This document shows positions 17,643 through 26,154 of a stretch of DNA of 64,000 nucleotides, one piece after another. Within the stretch, counting starts at the first letter, position 1; each line of letters opens with the position of its first letter. Source of the stretch: Candidatus Poribacteria bacterium (GTDB taxonomy: Bacteria > Poribacteria > WGA-4E > PCPOR2b); contig PYIZ01000053.1 in assembly GCA_003635265.1 (NCBI GenBank), positions 148,274-212,273 of the forward strand. The letters run 5' to 3'. The notes beneath the pieces are model-generated. The model made no database searches, had not been told where the DNA came from, and saw nothing but the letters and a program-made list of their open reading frames with translations. The translations under genes and the position numbers were made by a program.

Positions 17643-18875
17643 ATGGAAGAAAAAGTACTGGGATTGAAATGTCGTGAATGTGAAAGGCAGTATCCCAAAG
17701 AACCATTACATGTGTGTGAGTTCTGTTTTGGTCCCCTTGAGGTGGACTACAACTATGAGGTAATCCAGAAGTCAATCTCACGAAAATCTATTGAGAGTGG
17801 GCCCGAAAGCCTCTGGCGTTACGCCGACCTACTGCCAATTGATGGCGAACCGACCGACGGATTCAGTTCGGGGTTTACCCCTTTAATTCGTGCCAAGAAT
17901 TTGGAGGCGGCGCTTGGCGTAGAGGCACTCTATATCAAAGATGACTCGGTATGTCACCCGACCCTCTCCTTCAAAGATCGTGTTGTTGCAGTGGCGCTAA
18001 GTAAGGCAAAAGAGTTTGGATTCGATACCGTTTCGTGCGCTTCGACCGGCAATTTAGCAAACTCTGTTGCAGCAAACGCAGCGATCGCAAACCTCAACTG
18101 CTTCATCTTTATTCCCGCCGATCTAGAGATGGGAAAAGTGGTGGCTTCGCTCGTTTATGCACCAACAGTCGTCGGGATCGCAGGAAATTATGACGATGTC
18201 AACCGGTTATGCAGCGAGATTGCTGGTGTCTATCCTTGGGCGTTTGCCAATATCAATATCCGCCCATTTTATGCAGAAGGTTCCAAAACGTTTACCTATG
18301 AGATTCTTGAGCAACTCGGTTGGGAAGCACCCGATCACATCGTTGTCCCCGCAGCGGGCGGTTCGCTTATCACAAAGGTAGGCAAGGCATTGAAGGAATT
18401 TCACATGCTGGGCTTAATAGACAAGCCACAAACTAGCATCCACGTCGCACAGGCTGAGGGTTGCGGTCCTATTGCCACAACAGTCAAAGAGGGCAGCGAT
18501 TTTGTTAAGCCTGTTAAGCCGGACACCATCGCGAAGTCCCTTGCGATCGGCAATCCTGCCGATGGGATTTACGCTGCTGATATCGTGCGGAATTCTGGCG
18601 GATACGGCGAACATGCGAGCGATGATGAGATCGTCGAAGCGATGAAACTCCTTGCTGCGACGGAAGGTATCTTCACCGAAACAGCGGGCGGTGTCACGCT
18701 TGCAGCCGCGAAGAAGCTAATCGACAGTGGACGCATCAGCCGTGATGAGCGTATTGTTGTCAGCATCACCGGCAACGGACTAAAGACCATCGAAGCGCTT
18801 GAGGGACGAGTGCCCGAACCTCATGTGATTCAGCCACAACTGAACGCATTTCGAAAATTGATGACAATGCTATAG
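17643..18875 (+). CDS. thrC: Threonine synthase
   Basis: PLP enzyme converting O-phosphohomoserine to threonine, the last step of threonine synthesis. The 410 residues start with a CxxC...CxxC zinc-ribbon-like segment (CRECERQ ... CEFCFGPLE), typical of the archaeal/plant-like class of threonine synthases. The PLP lysine is K111 in TLSFKDR; CASTGNLANSVAAN binds substrate and AAGGSLITK binds the PLP phosphate. CGGAG precedes the ATG. Upstream is a candidate attenuator; an aspartate-type aminotransferase follows after 76 bp. No thrB or hom gene is nearby. Confidence 0.93.
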   Translation: MEEKVLGLKCRECERQYPKEPLHVCEFCFGPLEVDYNYEVIQKSISRKSIESGPESLWRYADLLPIDGEPTDGFSSGFTPLIRAKNLEAALGVEALYIKDDSVCHPTLSFKDRVVAVALSKAKEFGFDTVSCASTGNLANSVAANAAIANLNCFIFIPADLEMGKVVASLVYAPTVVGIAGNYDDVNRLCSEIAGVYPWAFANINIRPFYAEGSKTFTYEILEQLGWEAPDHIVVPAAGGSLITKVGKALKEFHMLGLIDKPQTSIHVAQAEGCGPIATTVKEGSDFVKPVKPDTIAKSLAIGNPADGIYAADIVRNSGGYGEHASDDEIVEAMKLLAATEGIFTETAGGVTLAAAKKLIDSGRISRDERIVVSITGNGLKTIEALEGRVPEPHVIQPQLNAFRKLMTML

Positions 18876-18951
18876 GGGACGCCATTCCAAAATGTCACCC
18901 TCTTTTTTTAACTATCTCGGTTAAAACTGCGAAAACCTAGGAGCATACAAG

Positions 18952-20130
18952 ATGAGATTTTTCGACACAGTAGAAATGGCACCTCCCGACCCTATCTTGG
19001 GGCTTAACGCAACGTTCAAAGCGGATCCCCGATCAAACAAGGTAAACTTGAGCATTGGTGCCTACAAGACCGATGATCTCCAACCGCTGGTGCTTGCCGC
19101 GGTCAGAAAAGCAGAGCAGCAAATTCTGACTGACGGTATGGACAAGGAGTATCTCTCTCAAGATGGCGACCCAGAATATGTAAGACATTCCATCAGGCTG
19201 GTATTTGATACTGAGCAGGATAATATCTTCGGCGCGCAGGCACCCGGTGGAACCGCCGGCGTCAGACTCGCAGGAGAATTTCTCTCCCAAATCGGAAGCC
19301 AAGTTATCTACATTCCAGATCCCACTTGGGCGAACCACAACCAAGTTTTTGCAAGGGCGGGCTTGGAGGTCGCATCCTATCCCTACTACGATGCAGAGCG
19401 CAGAGAGTTTACCAAGGCGCGCATGATTGAAGCGATTAAGTCCATCCCTAGTGGAAGCCCAATCTTGCTTCATGCCTGTTGCCACAACCCTACCGGACTC
19501 GATCCGACACCAGCGGATTGGAAGGATCTCTCCACAGCCATCAAAGTACAAGGGCTGCTACCAGTGTTTGACTTTGCCTATCAAGGTTTTGGACGCGGTA
19601 TTGATGAAGATGCAATGGCAGTCCGTCACTTCCTCGCTGATGGACATCAAATGCTCGTCGCAAACTCATATTCAAAAAACTTCGGGCTTTACGGAGAGCG
19701 AATCGGTGGATTCTATGTTGTTACGGCTGATGCGGAGACCACTGGACGGGTCAAATCTCAAGTCATGCGAATCATCCGCGCCAACTACTCCAACCCACCC
19801 CTGCACGGATCGCGTATCATTGCAGCAGTGCTTGCCTCTGACACCCTCAGGGAGGAGTGGGAGAACGAACTCTCGGTCATGCGGGAACGAATCTCTGGTA
19901 TGCGCAAAGCGTTAGCGGAAGGCTTGAACGCAGGCGGCAGCTCGGTGGACTTCAGCTTCATGTACAAGCAGAACGGAATGTTCTCTTATTCTGGTCTCTC
20001 CAAAGATGCCGTGGATCGGTTGCGCGAGGAATTTGCTATCTACATGCCGACAAATGGTCGGTTAAATGTGGCAGGGCTTTCGCCTAAGAACTTGGATTAC
20101 GTCGTAGAAGCGATTTTAGCGGTTTTGTAA
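18952..20130 (+). CDS. Aspartate/aromatic aminotransferase, class I alpha
   Basis: PLP aminotransferase of the AspC/TyrB subgroup, 392 residues, the usual length. The N-terminus MRFFDTVEMAPPDPILGL is typical of the subgroup, and K242 in NSYSKNFGLYGERIGG is the PLP lysine, with the Arg of GERIGG binding the PLP phosphate. HACCHNPTGLDP contains the conserved NPTG. It interconverts aspartate and glutamate, or aromatic amino acids, with their 2-oxo acids. AGGAG precedes the ATG. Placed after thrC, it could supply aspartate for threonine synthesis. The M16 peptidase gene starts 16 bp downstream, so these genes probably share a transcript. Confidence 0.92.
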   Translation: MRFFDTVEMAPPDPILGLNATFKADPRSNKVNLSIGAYKTDDLQPLVLAAVRKAEQQILTDGMDKEYLSQDGDPEYVRHSIRLVFDTEQDNIFGAQAPGGTAGVRLAGEFLSQIGSQVIYIPDPTWANHNQVFARAGLEVASYPYYDAERREFTKARMIEAIKSIPSGSPILLHACCHNPTGLDPTPADWKDLSTAIKVQGLLPVFDFAYQGFGRGIDEDAMAVRHFLADGHQMLVANSYSKNFGLYGERIGGFYVVTADAETTGRVKSQVMRIIRANYSNPPLHGSRIIAAVLASDTLREEWENELSVMRERISGMRKALAEGLNAGGSSVDFSFMYKQNGMFSYSGLSKDAVDRLREEFAIYMPTNGRLNVAGLSPKNLDYVVEAILAVL

Positions 20131-20146
20131 GGGAAAGGATGCCATT

Positions 20147-21499
20147 ATGACCACACAGGGTGAAAACCGCTCTGAAATCATCGAACATAAGTTGCTTAAC
20201 GGTTTGAAGGTATTGACGAAAGAGGTGCACGCCGCCCCGGTCGCTAGCAGTTATATCTGGTATAAAGTTGGATCGCGTAACGAGCGTCCCGGCCTCACGG
20301 GCGTTTCTCATTGGGTTGAACACATGCTGTTCAAAGGCACACCCAAATTCTCCAAAGAGGAGCTAGGACGCTTTATTGAAGGCAACGGTGGCAGATGGAA
20401 TGCCTTTACCAGCAACGACTATACCGCCTACTATGAAACACTGCCCGCGGACAAAATTTCCGTCGCTCTCGCCTTGGAGTCGGATCGGATGCAAAACAGC
20501 GTTTTTGATCCAGAGGAGGTCGAGGCAGAACGCACCGTAATCCTTTCGGAACGCGAAGGATACGAGAATACCCCCCAATTCGTGTTGAGGGAGGAGGTCC
20601 AGGCGACCGCGTACAAAGCCCACCCGTATCAATGGGGTATCATCGGTTGGCCCTCAGACCTCAAAACGATGACCCGCGACGATCTCTATGATTACTACCG
20701 CCAACGTTACGTTCCGAACAATGCAACTCTCATCCTCGTTGGAGACTTTGATACTGCCGACCTGCTGAAACAGGTTGAAGATTACTTTGGTACACTTGCT
20801 CCCGGTGAGTCGATCGCCGGTCCATCGACGATCGAACCAGAGCAGCGCGGCGAAAGACGGGTCACGGTTCGGAAGGAAGGAACGCTCGCTTATGTCGCCA
20901 TCGTCTATCATATTCCAGCCGCCGGGCATCCAGACTTTTATCCACTGGAAGTGATCAGCACCGTGCTGAGTATGGGCAAAACTTCGCGTTTCTATCGGGC
21001 TTTGGTCGACAAACAGTTGGCAACCTCCGCCTATTTTTATCCAGATTTTTCCAAAGATGCGGGACTCGCTTGGACGTTTGCAGAGGCACAGGTCGGTGTA
21101 GATCCAACCACGCTCGAAAAAGCACTATTAGAGCAGATAGATCGCATCCAGAACGAGATACTCACCGAAACCGAACTGGAAAAAGCAATCAACCAAACAG
21201 AAGCACACTTCATCTTCTCCCTCGACAGTGTTTCAAATCAAGCAGCACAAATCGGTTACTATGAAACCGTCTACGATTACAAATACCTCGATACCTATCT
21301 CGAAAATATTCGGTCTGTCACCCGAGAACAAATCCGTGAAGCTGCGCAGAAGTACCTCACTGAAGATAACCGCACAGTTGGATATTTTCAGCCCGTTACA
21401 CCGGCTGGTGGCGGGGCATCTAGCGAGAGTGCTACACCTGCTTTCCACTACATGAGACAATCCGCATTTTTTCAAGCCCAGGGAGGAGTTGAAAGATGA
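20147..21499 (+). CDS. M16 zinc peptidase, catalytic subunit
   Basis: Processing-peptidase-like metallopeptidase of 450 residues. The inverted zinc motif HWVEH at residues 55-59 (His55, Glu58, His59) identifies the catalytic chain; the distal glutamate is in the AERTVILSEREGYEN helix. The C-terminal half is the second M16 repeat (peptidase_M16_C). No signal peptide is visible, so it is likely cytoplasmic. Its stop overlaps the start of the second M16 gene by four bases, as is usual for heterodimeric M16B peptidases, in which one chain is catalytic and the other shapes the cavity. Substrates would be short or unfolded peptides. Confidence 0.9.
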   Translation: MTTQGENRSEIIEHKLLNGLKVLTKEVHAAPVASSYIWYKVGSRNERPGLTGVSHWVEHMLFKGTPKFSKEELGRFIEGNGGRWNAFTSNDYTAYYETLPADKISVALALESDRMQNSVFDPEEVEAERTVILSEREGYENTPQFVLREEVQATAYKAHPYQWGIIGWPSDLKTMTRDDLYDYYRQRYVPNNATLILVGDFDTADLLKQVEDYFGTLAPGESIAGPSTIEPEQRGERRVTVRKEGTLAYVAIVYHIPAAGHPDFYPLEVISTVLSMGKTSRFYRALVDKQLATSAYFYPDFSKDAGLAWTFAEAQVGVDPTTLEKALLEQIDRIQNEILTETELEKAINQTEAHFIFSLDSVSNQAAQIGYYETVYDYKYLDTYLENIRSVTREQIREAAQKYLTEDNRTVGYFQPVTPAGGGASSESATPAFHYMRQSAFFQAQGGVER

Positions 21500-22761
21500 G
21501 TAACCATCAGTCGCCAGTTACTCGCCACGTCTATGACAACGGTCTGACCCTGCTCATCCGAGAAAACCACTTCAATCAGACTGTTGCAATCAGCGGCCGC
21601 TTGAAGGCAGGAAGCATGTATGACCACCAAAGTTCCTACGGGCTAGCAGATGTTGTTGCCAATATGCTAACCAAAGGAACTGAAAACCGGACATGGGAAG
21701 AGATCGCTGAGACAACCGAGTCTGTCGGTGCAAATATAGGCGCTGCGAGCAGCACCGAGACGGTAAGCATTGAGGGACGCCTGCTGTCAAAGGATTTTGA
21801 TCGGGTGCTTGACGTGCTCAATGACATCCTGCGCGCCTCTAACTTTCCGCAGGAAGAGCTTGAAAAACACCGGCATCAGGTCTATAGTTGGCTAAAGGCA
21901 TGGGAAGATGAAACCGATGACGTTGCGGATCGGCTGCTTCGAGAGGCAATCTATCCCGTTGAACACCCCTATCATTGGCGTGTGCAGGGGACGGAGGAAT
22001 CAGTTGAGCGCATCCAGAGGGGTGCATTAGTTGATTTTCATGCAACCTTTTATCGGCCCGATTCGCTCATCCTAGCGATTGTCGGTGATGTGGAAACACA
22101 GGCAATCATTGAAAAAATTGATGCTGCAATGGGGGATTGGGCAGTAAATGGCGAAAAACCACCCTTCACCATACCGACGGTAGAATATTGCGAAAAACAG
22201 GTTGTGAGCAAGCCGATGATGGACAAGTCACAGGCAAATATTGAGATCGGACATAAGGGAATTACCCGAAAAAATCCAGACTTCTACACTATCAATCTCA
22301 TGAACGCTGTCTTGGGCGGAAGCGCAGGGATTGCCCGCTTATTTGGTCGTGTGCGCGATGTACAAGGGCTCGCATACAGCGTGTGGAGTTCGTTCAGTCC
22401 ATCAATGGGTGAAGGGCTTTTTCATGCAAGCGCTGGCGTTAATCCAGCCAACGTAGATAAAGCCGTTAAAAGCATCCTGCACGAGATTGAATTGATGAAA
22501 TCCGATGGTATCACGCTGGAAGAATTATCGGACGCCCAGAACCTAATTGTCGGCAATTTCGCGCTAGCACTCGAAACCAACAGGGGACTCGCAGCAGTGC
22601 TCCTAACGGCAGAACTGTACGGTTTGGGACTCGACTATCTTGAGCACCATGAATCAATCTATCGGAGCATCACCCGTGCACAGGTGAACGCCGCTGCCCA
22701 GAAATATCTGCACCCCGATCTGTGCAGTATCGCAATCGCGGGACCGTATCGTGAAACGTAA
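21496..22761 (+). CDS. M16 peptidase, non-catalytic partner
   Basis: Paralogue of the preceding gene, 421 residues. At the position of the zinc motif it reads YGLADVVANML, with no HxxEH, so it cannot bind catalytic zinc. It keeps the glycine-rich and arginine/tyrosine features of the partner subunit (RLFGRVRDVQGLAYSVWS near residue 280), which bind the substrate C-terminus in M16B partners. Translation is coupled to the catalytic gene through an ATGA overlap. The two products should form a heterodimer. Confidence 0.9.
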   Translation: MSNHQSPVTRHVYDNGLTLLIRENHFNQTVAISGRLKAGSMYDHQSSYGLADVVANMLTKGTENRTWEEIAETTESVGANIGAASSTETVSIEGRLLSKDFDRVLDVLNDILRASNFPQEELEKHRHQVYSWLKAWEDETDDVADRLLREAIYPVEHPYHWRVQGTEESVERIQRGALVDFHATFYRPDSLILAIVGDVETQAIIEKIDAAMGDWAVNGEKPPFTIPTVEYCEKQVVSKPMMDKSQANIEIGHKGITRKNPDFYTINLMNAVLGGSAGIARLFGRVRDVQGLAYSVWSSFSPSMGEGLFHASAGVNPANVDKAVKSILHEIELMKSDGITLEELSDAQNLIVGNFALALETNRGLAAVLLTAELYGLGLDYLEHHESIYRSITRAQVNAAAQKYLHPDLCSIAIAGPYRET

Positions 22762-22783
22762 AGCATAAAAGGTTATCGAAAAA

Positions 22784-22903
22784 ATGCCTGATGCCTCCCA
22801 GTTGGAGCACTTTTATCGTGCAGTTTCGGCAGAGGAACTTATCGCTATTCGCCAAGCCGGAGGGCTTGTTCTGAACAGAACAGAGATATTATGGAAGAGA
22901 TAA
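22784..22903 (+). CDS. Small frame overlapping the HEAT gene start
   Basis: A 39-codon frame from ATG 22784 to TAA 22903 that overlaps the first codons of the HEAT-repeat gene in another frame. Its composition looks protein-like (acidic and aliphatic residues, one Trp), and termination at the next start would allow translational coupling. There is only a weak AAAGG upstream. It may be a small leader or a remnant of a longer gene. Confidence 0.25.
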   Translation: MPDASQLEHFYRAVSAEELIAIRQAGGLVLNRTEILWKR

Positions 22904-23454
22904 GAATCAAAACCAAGGAGGTGCTCGATCGGGTCGAAAAAGCACCTGACGGGAGTTTTCTGCTGAGAGTTCGCAGTTTTGTTAAGTTTGCCCAACAGCA
23001 GCGTGAACCTTTTGGTAAGATCCTTGTGGAAGAATTGGAGGCACAATATCAAGCGTTTAAGGCCGAAAAAAACTTCACGGGTGCCGCTGAATACGCCCTG
23101 ATTTGTGCGCTGTGGAAGTGCCCGACTAGAGAGGCGGTGCCAGTCTTGTCTAAAATATTTGTCGAGAATCCAACGGCAGGGCGAGAGGAAATTGCACAAA
23201 TCTTTCGTGACCTTGGCGATCCACGAGCAGTCAAACCGCTTCTCTCCGTTCTGGACACCCTTGATGATAATAACGATATAGGCGGTCATTTACGTTCGGC
23301 GATTGCGGAGGCACTCGGTGCTATCGGGGATTCATACGCTCTGCCTGCGCTTCGACGGTTAGAAGTAACTCCCTCCGACGACAACAAAAAAATCGCAAGG
23401 TATGCAAAGTGGGCGATTGAACAACTAGAGTCCCGTCCGCCCAACCGCGATTAA
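22891..23454 (+). CDS. HEAT-repeat domain protein
   Basis: Protein of 187 residues. The C-terminal half has two to three HEAT-like helical hairpins (AREEIAQIFRDLGDPRAVKPLLSVLDTL, HLRSAIAEALGAIGDSYALPALRRLE, KKIARYAKWAIEQLE), the PBS-lyase/HEAT pattern used for protein binding. The N-terminal 70 residues are charged and helical, without a recognisable domain. The ATG has no good ribosome binding site but could be coupled to a small upstream frame. It is convergent with, and overlaps by about 30 bp, the glycerophosphodiesterase gene. Function unknown; a scaffold role is likely by fold. Confidence 0.7.
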   Translation: MEEIRIKTKEVLDRVEKAPDGSFLLRVRSFVKFAQQQREPFGKILVEELEAQYQAFKAEKNFTGAAEYALICALWKCPTREAVPVLSKIFVENPTAGREEIAQIFRDLGDPRAVKPLLSVLDTLDDNNDIGGHLRSAIAEALGAIGDSYALPALRRLEVTPSDDNKKIARYAKWAIEQLESRPPNRD

Positions 23455-24111
23455 CAGATCCGGACGATTTGAACCGATGGCGTCAACCCCCAAATCCATG
23501 GCACGCTGTATCTCCTCAACCGTGTCAGGATTCCATGCACGAATCTGGAGACCGTGTGCGTGTGCTTTCTGAACGAGATCCGCATCAATGTTCAGATGTT
23601 GGATGTGTATCGCTTCCGCTCCCATATCGATTGCTTGTTCACACGCGTCAGGCGGTGGAATCGCCCACAGCGCACCTAGCCTCAAGTTCGGATTCAGTTG
23701 ACGGGCTTCACGTAGCCGTTCATGGACAAACGAAGTCAGAAGCACCTCATTTTCCATACTGTTTTGCTTAACTGTTTGGACGACCGGTTCAGCCGTACCG
23801 GGCCCTTTCAGTTCAATCTGGAGAATCACCTTCCCGCGCACCAGATCCATTACCTCCTGTAGCGTTGGGAGGCGCTCTCCTTTGCCGGCGTCCAACTGTT
23901 TCACTTCTGCTAACGTAAAATCGGCGATCTCACCCTGACCATCGGTTGTCCGATCCACAGTAGTATCGTGGATGACCACCAAGTGTTGATCGCGCGTGAG
24001 ATGCACATCAATCTCTATCTGATCAACGCCGAGATCTATCGCCTTTTGAATGGACAGCAGCGTATTCTCTGGTTCAAGTTTTGCTGCGCCCCGGTGTCCA
24101 GTAAGAATCAT
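23425..24111 (-). CDS. Glycerophosphodiester phosphodiesterase
   Basis: Cytoplasmic GDPD of the UgpQ type, 228 residues, releasing glycerol 3-phosphate from glycerophosphodiesters. The signature is complete: GHRGAAKLEPENTLLSIQKAI at the N-terminus with catalytic His and Arg, then EIDVHLTRDQHLVVIHDTTVDRTT with the metal-binding Glu and Asp and the second catalytic His, and QIELKGPG. There is no signal peptide. It lies 13 bp after the peroxiredoxin-like gene on the same strand, so the two are likely co-transcribed. A second GDPD is at 42645-43370. Confidence 0.92.
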   Translation of the reverse strand: MILTGHRGAAKLEPENTLLSIQKAIDLGVDQIEIDVHLTRDQHLVVIHDTTVDRTTDGQGEIADFTLAEVKQLDAGKGERLPTLQEVMDLVRGKVILQIELKGPGTAEPVVQTVKQNSMENEVLLTSFVHERLREARQLNPNLRLGALWAIPPPDACEQAIDMGAEAIHIQHLNIDADLVQKAHAHGLQIRAWNPDTVEEIQRAMDLGVDAIGSNRPDLLIAVGRTGL

Positions 24112-24124
24112 CTGAATCCTCTCT

Positions 24125-24622
24125 TTAGTTGTTACTATCTTGAAGCCCTTTCAAGGCTGCGACAATCTCCTCATGTTTGGGGAGATCAAACTGGTGTGAG
24201 CCAATATACATGAACCGGATAATTAAATCCTTATCAATCACGAATGTCGCAGGACGAGCAATGTTATACGCATCAAGTCCCAGCCAATGATACACCCCAT
24301 AGCTTCTGATCACCTCGCGCTCCTTATCCGTAAGCAACGGAAAGGTGATATCGTGTGTTTCCGCGTATCGGCGCACCTCACGGGGCCATTGACCAACGAT
24401 ACTAAGCACAGCAGCCCCGAGTTCTGTGTATTCGCCGCTAGCGCGCTGAAGGTCTCCTAACTGGCGACGGCTGTTCGGTCACCACGTCCCCCGAAAGAAG
24501 GCGAGAATGACAGGCTGCCGACTGAGATATGACTCAAGGCTCACAGTTTCACGCTGAACAGAGGTCAATGTGAATAGCGGTGCCTTATCACCGATGTTGA
24601 GAATCTTGTTTTTTCTTGGCAT
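24125..24622 (-). CDS. Peroxiredoxin-like protein, probable selenoprotein (in-frame UGA)
   Basis: AhpC/TSA-fold thioredoxin-like peroxidase read through an in-frame TGA at 24481-24479 (codon 48 of 165). The N-terminal GDKAPLFTL and the strand VILAFFRGTW are typical of the family, whose next residues are normally CPxC; here they are TGA-Pro-Asn-Ser. After the TGA the frame stays open and well conserved through VLSIVGQ, FPLLTDKE, YGVYHWLGL and RPATFVIDKD. The whole protein has no cysteine, so the UGA residue would be the only redox centre. A hairpin starts 11 bases after the UGA (24467-24432), as bacterial SECIS elements do. I start at ATG 24622, because the upstream ATG lies in a repeat. The alternative is a pseudogene with one nonsense mutation. 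Confidence 0.65.
24432..24478 (-). promoter_or_regulatory. Candidate bacterial SECIS hairpin
   Basis: Directly downstream of the in-frame UGA, minus-strand UCGCC (24467-24463), a bulged A, and GUUAG (24461-24457) pair with CUAGC (24441-24437) and GGCGA (24436-24432): ten pairs, one of them a wobble. The apical loop of 15 bases begins with G, and 22 bases separate UGA from the loop. Bacterial SECIS elements need a short stem at that distance and a G at the start of the loop; the loop is about one base longer than common search limits. Confidence 0.5.
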
Positions 24623-24654
24623 AATTTTCTCGCTCACGCCAGAAGTCGCCCAAT

Positions 24655-24750
24655 AGAAACCGAGTTCTGTTTTTTCCATGAGTCCCGTAGGTCGAATTTC
24701 CTAGACTGATTGCACCAATGAACAAATGGTTTTCACGTTTCACGCTTATC
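24655..24750. repeat. Partial MITE-like repeat and AATGAACAA block, copy 3
   Basis: AGAAACCGAGTTCTGTTTTTTCCATGAG (split here by the lost right hairpin arm) matches the left arm and the terminus of copies 1 and 4. It is followed by an AATGAACAAATGG and TTTCACGTTTCACG block like those at 7400 and 27000. It separates the SelA-like gene from the peroxiredoxin-like gene and supplies a false upstream start for the latter. Confidence 0.5.
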
Positions 24751-24752
24751 GT

Positions 24753-25955
24753 TCAACCCTGTTCCAATTCTTGACGAATCCGTTCAGCAAGCGTCTCAGT
24801 GTTGCTGTCGTTCAAATGCAGCGGATTAATCATGAGTTTTCCTTCTGGGAGGCCGCCGTGGCTGACATAAATCGGTGGGGCACCGTTGCGAAGACTTTGA
24901 CAGATCTCCATCGCGCCTCGACCGGCAGCCGCCTCATCAATCGCGATTTCCAAAAGCGGAAGGCTTTCGCCATCACCTTTATCACGGAGGTCGCATTGCA
25001 CAGGGGAACCATTTAATTTTTCCGCGATCCGGTTAAGACGTGCGTGCGCCTTGGAGGCTTCTTCATCATAAGCACCGGACGTGAAAAGCTGCAACGCCAC
25101 AAGCAGGGCAATAATCTCCTCTTTCGACACCTTAAAACCACGTCCTATTCCGTGCCGGGGGATGCCCCCGAGTTTCGTCTTATCAATAAGCGATGCGGGT
25201 GGATTCCACAATTCTAAATGGTCGTCCATATCTAACAACTGTGCGACTGCCGGTCCTATGAGATTTCGCCGACCGCAGAGAATCCCCGTTGACTGGGGAC
25301 CACGAATAGATTTTCCGCCGCTGAACGCTACCAAATCGGCACCCGTCGCAGCAATCGATTTAAGGTTGCTACGCGGGGGTAGTTCACCCGCTGCATCTAC
25401 CAATACAGGAAATTGGTGCCGATGTGCGGCATCAACGAGTTCTTCGAGCGGCGGTCTAGAGGTTGGGCTGTATACATAAAGGATGCCCGCAGTATTCGGT
25501 CCAACAGCTGCCTCATATTCCCACGCTTCAGTTCGACGTACCCCTGCATTGGCAACGATTTCGTTGAAGCCGACCTCAACGAGTCGTGCACCGGCGGCTC
25601 TTACGGCGTGATCGTATCCACTTCGTTGCTCACGGGCGACGATAAACTCGTTGGGAAATCCGTCGCAGTGCGGTAGCTGCTCCATTCGTCCCAAGTCGTA
25701 GCCTGTTAAAATTGCAGCGGTCCCCATGGTTAGGGCGGACGCAGCACCCGCGGAGACCAAACCGGCTTCCGTTCCGGTCGCCTCCGCGATAACTTTGGAC
25801 GCAGCTGCCTGAAGTTGTTCAAGCGGCACCGATGCACGCGCAGCTTCATTAAACGCCTCCAGAACCTCATCGGGCATCGGCGCACCGCCGAGACGGGTCA
25901 CCGCTCCGGATGCATTGATAATCGGTGTAACGCCAAATTGTTCATAAATTCCCAT
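24753..25955 (-). CDS. SelA-like PLP-dependent enzyme
   Basis: Fold-type I PLP enzyme of the SelA-like/DgaE family, 400 residues. Recognisable parts are the start MGIYEQFGVTPIINASGAVTRLGG, GLVSAGAASALTMGTAA binding the PLP phosphate, VLVDAAGELPP and the PLP lysine in FSGGKSIRGPQSTG. True SelA has a longer N-terminal domain, so this is more likely a lyase or ammonia-lyase acting on a sugar amino acid or hydroxy amino acid. I start at 25955, where GGAAAT precedes; longer starts run into the repeat at 25971. It lies directly upstream of the putative selenoprotein on the same strand, which makes its SelA kinship notable but not proof of a link. A paralogue is at 57032-58291. Confidence 0.82.
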   Translation of the reverse strand: MGIYEQFGVTPIINASGAVTRLGGAPMPDEVLEAFNEAARASVPLEQLQAAASKVIAEATGTEAGLVSAGAASALTMGTAAILTGYDLGRMEQLPHCDGFPNEFIVAREQRSGYDHAVRAAGARLVEVGFNEIVANAGVRRTEAWEYEAAVGPNTAGILYVYSPTSRPPLEELVDAAHRHQFPVLVDAAGELPPRSNLKSIAATGADLVAFSGGKSIRGPQSTGILCGRRNLIGPAVAQLLDMDDHLELWNPPASLIDKTKLGGIPRHGIGRGFKVSKEEIIALLVALQLFTSGAYDEEASKAHARLNRIAEKLNGSPVQCDLRDKGDGESLPLLEIAIDEAAAGRGAMEICQSLRNGAPPIYVSHGGLPEGKLMINPLHLNDSNTETLAERIRQELEQG

Positions 25956-25970
25956 AGATATTTCCAATCC

Positions 25971-26121
25971 GCTCATGTTAAGATTTAGTGCAAAGAAACC
26001 GAGTTTTTTTGGCAAAACTCGGTTTCTCTTCGTGTTCCGCTCGTTCCGCAAGGCGGAATCCCGATGTATCGGGACGAGAATCCTCGATGAATCGAGACTT
26101 GCACTTTCTTTTTACGTGAGC
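25971..26121. repeat. MITE-like repeat, copy 4, with inserted TCGGGA/TCCTCGATGAATCGA palindromes
   Basis: The left end GCTCATGTTAAG and the right end TTTTTACGTGAGC are the inverted termini seen in copy 1. The central hairpin is AAACCGAGTTTTT...AAAACTCGGTTTC at about 25993-26027. Between it and the right end lie extra short palindromes (CCCGATGTATCGGG, CTCGATGAATCGAG). The element sits between the divergent SelA-like and acetyltransferase genes. Confidence 0.65.
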
Positions 26122-26154
26122 CTTCCAATCTTATCAATTACTATTAAGGTTAAC

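Noticed and set aside
24753..25955. True selenocysteine synthase SelA
   Set aside because: The N-terminal domain is too short and the start motif matches SelA-like lyases; two paralogues in the window also argue against it.
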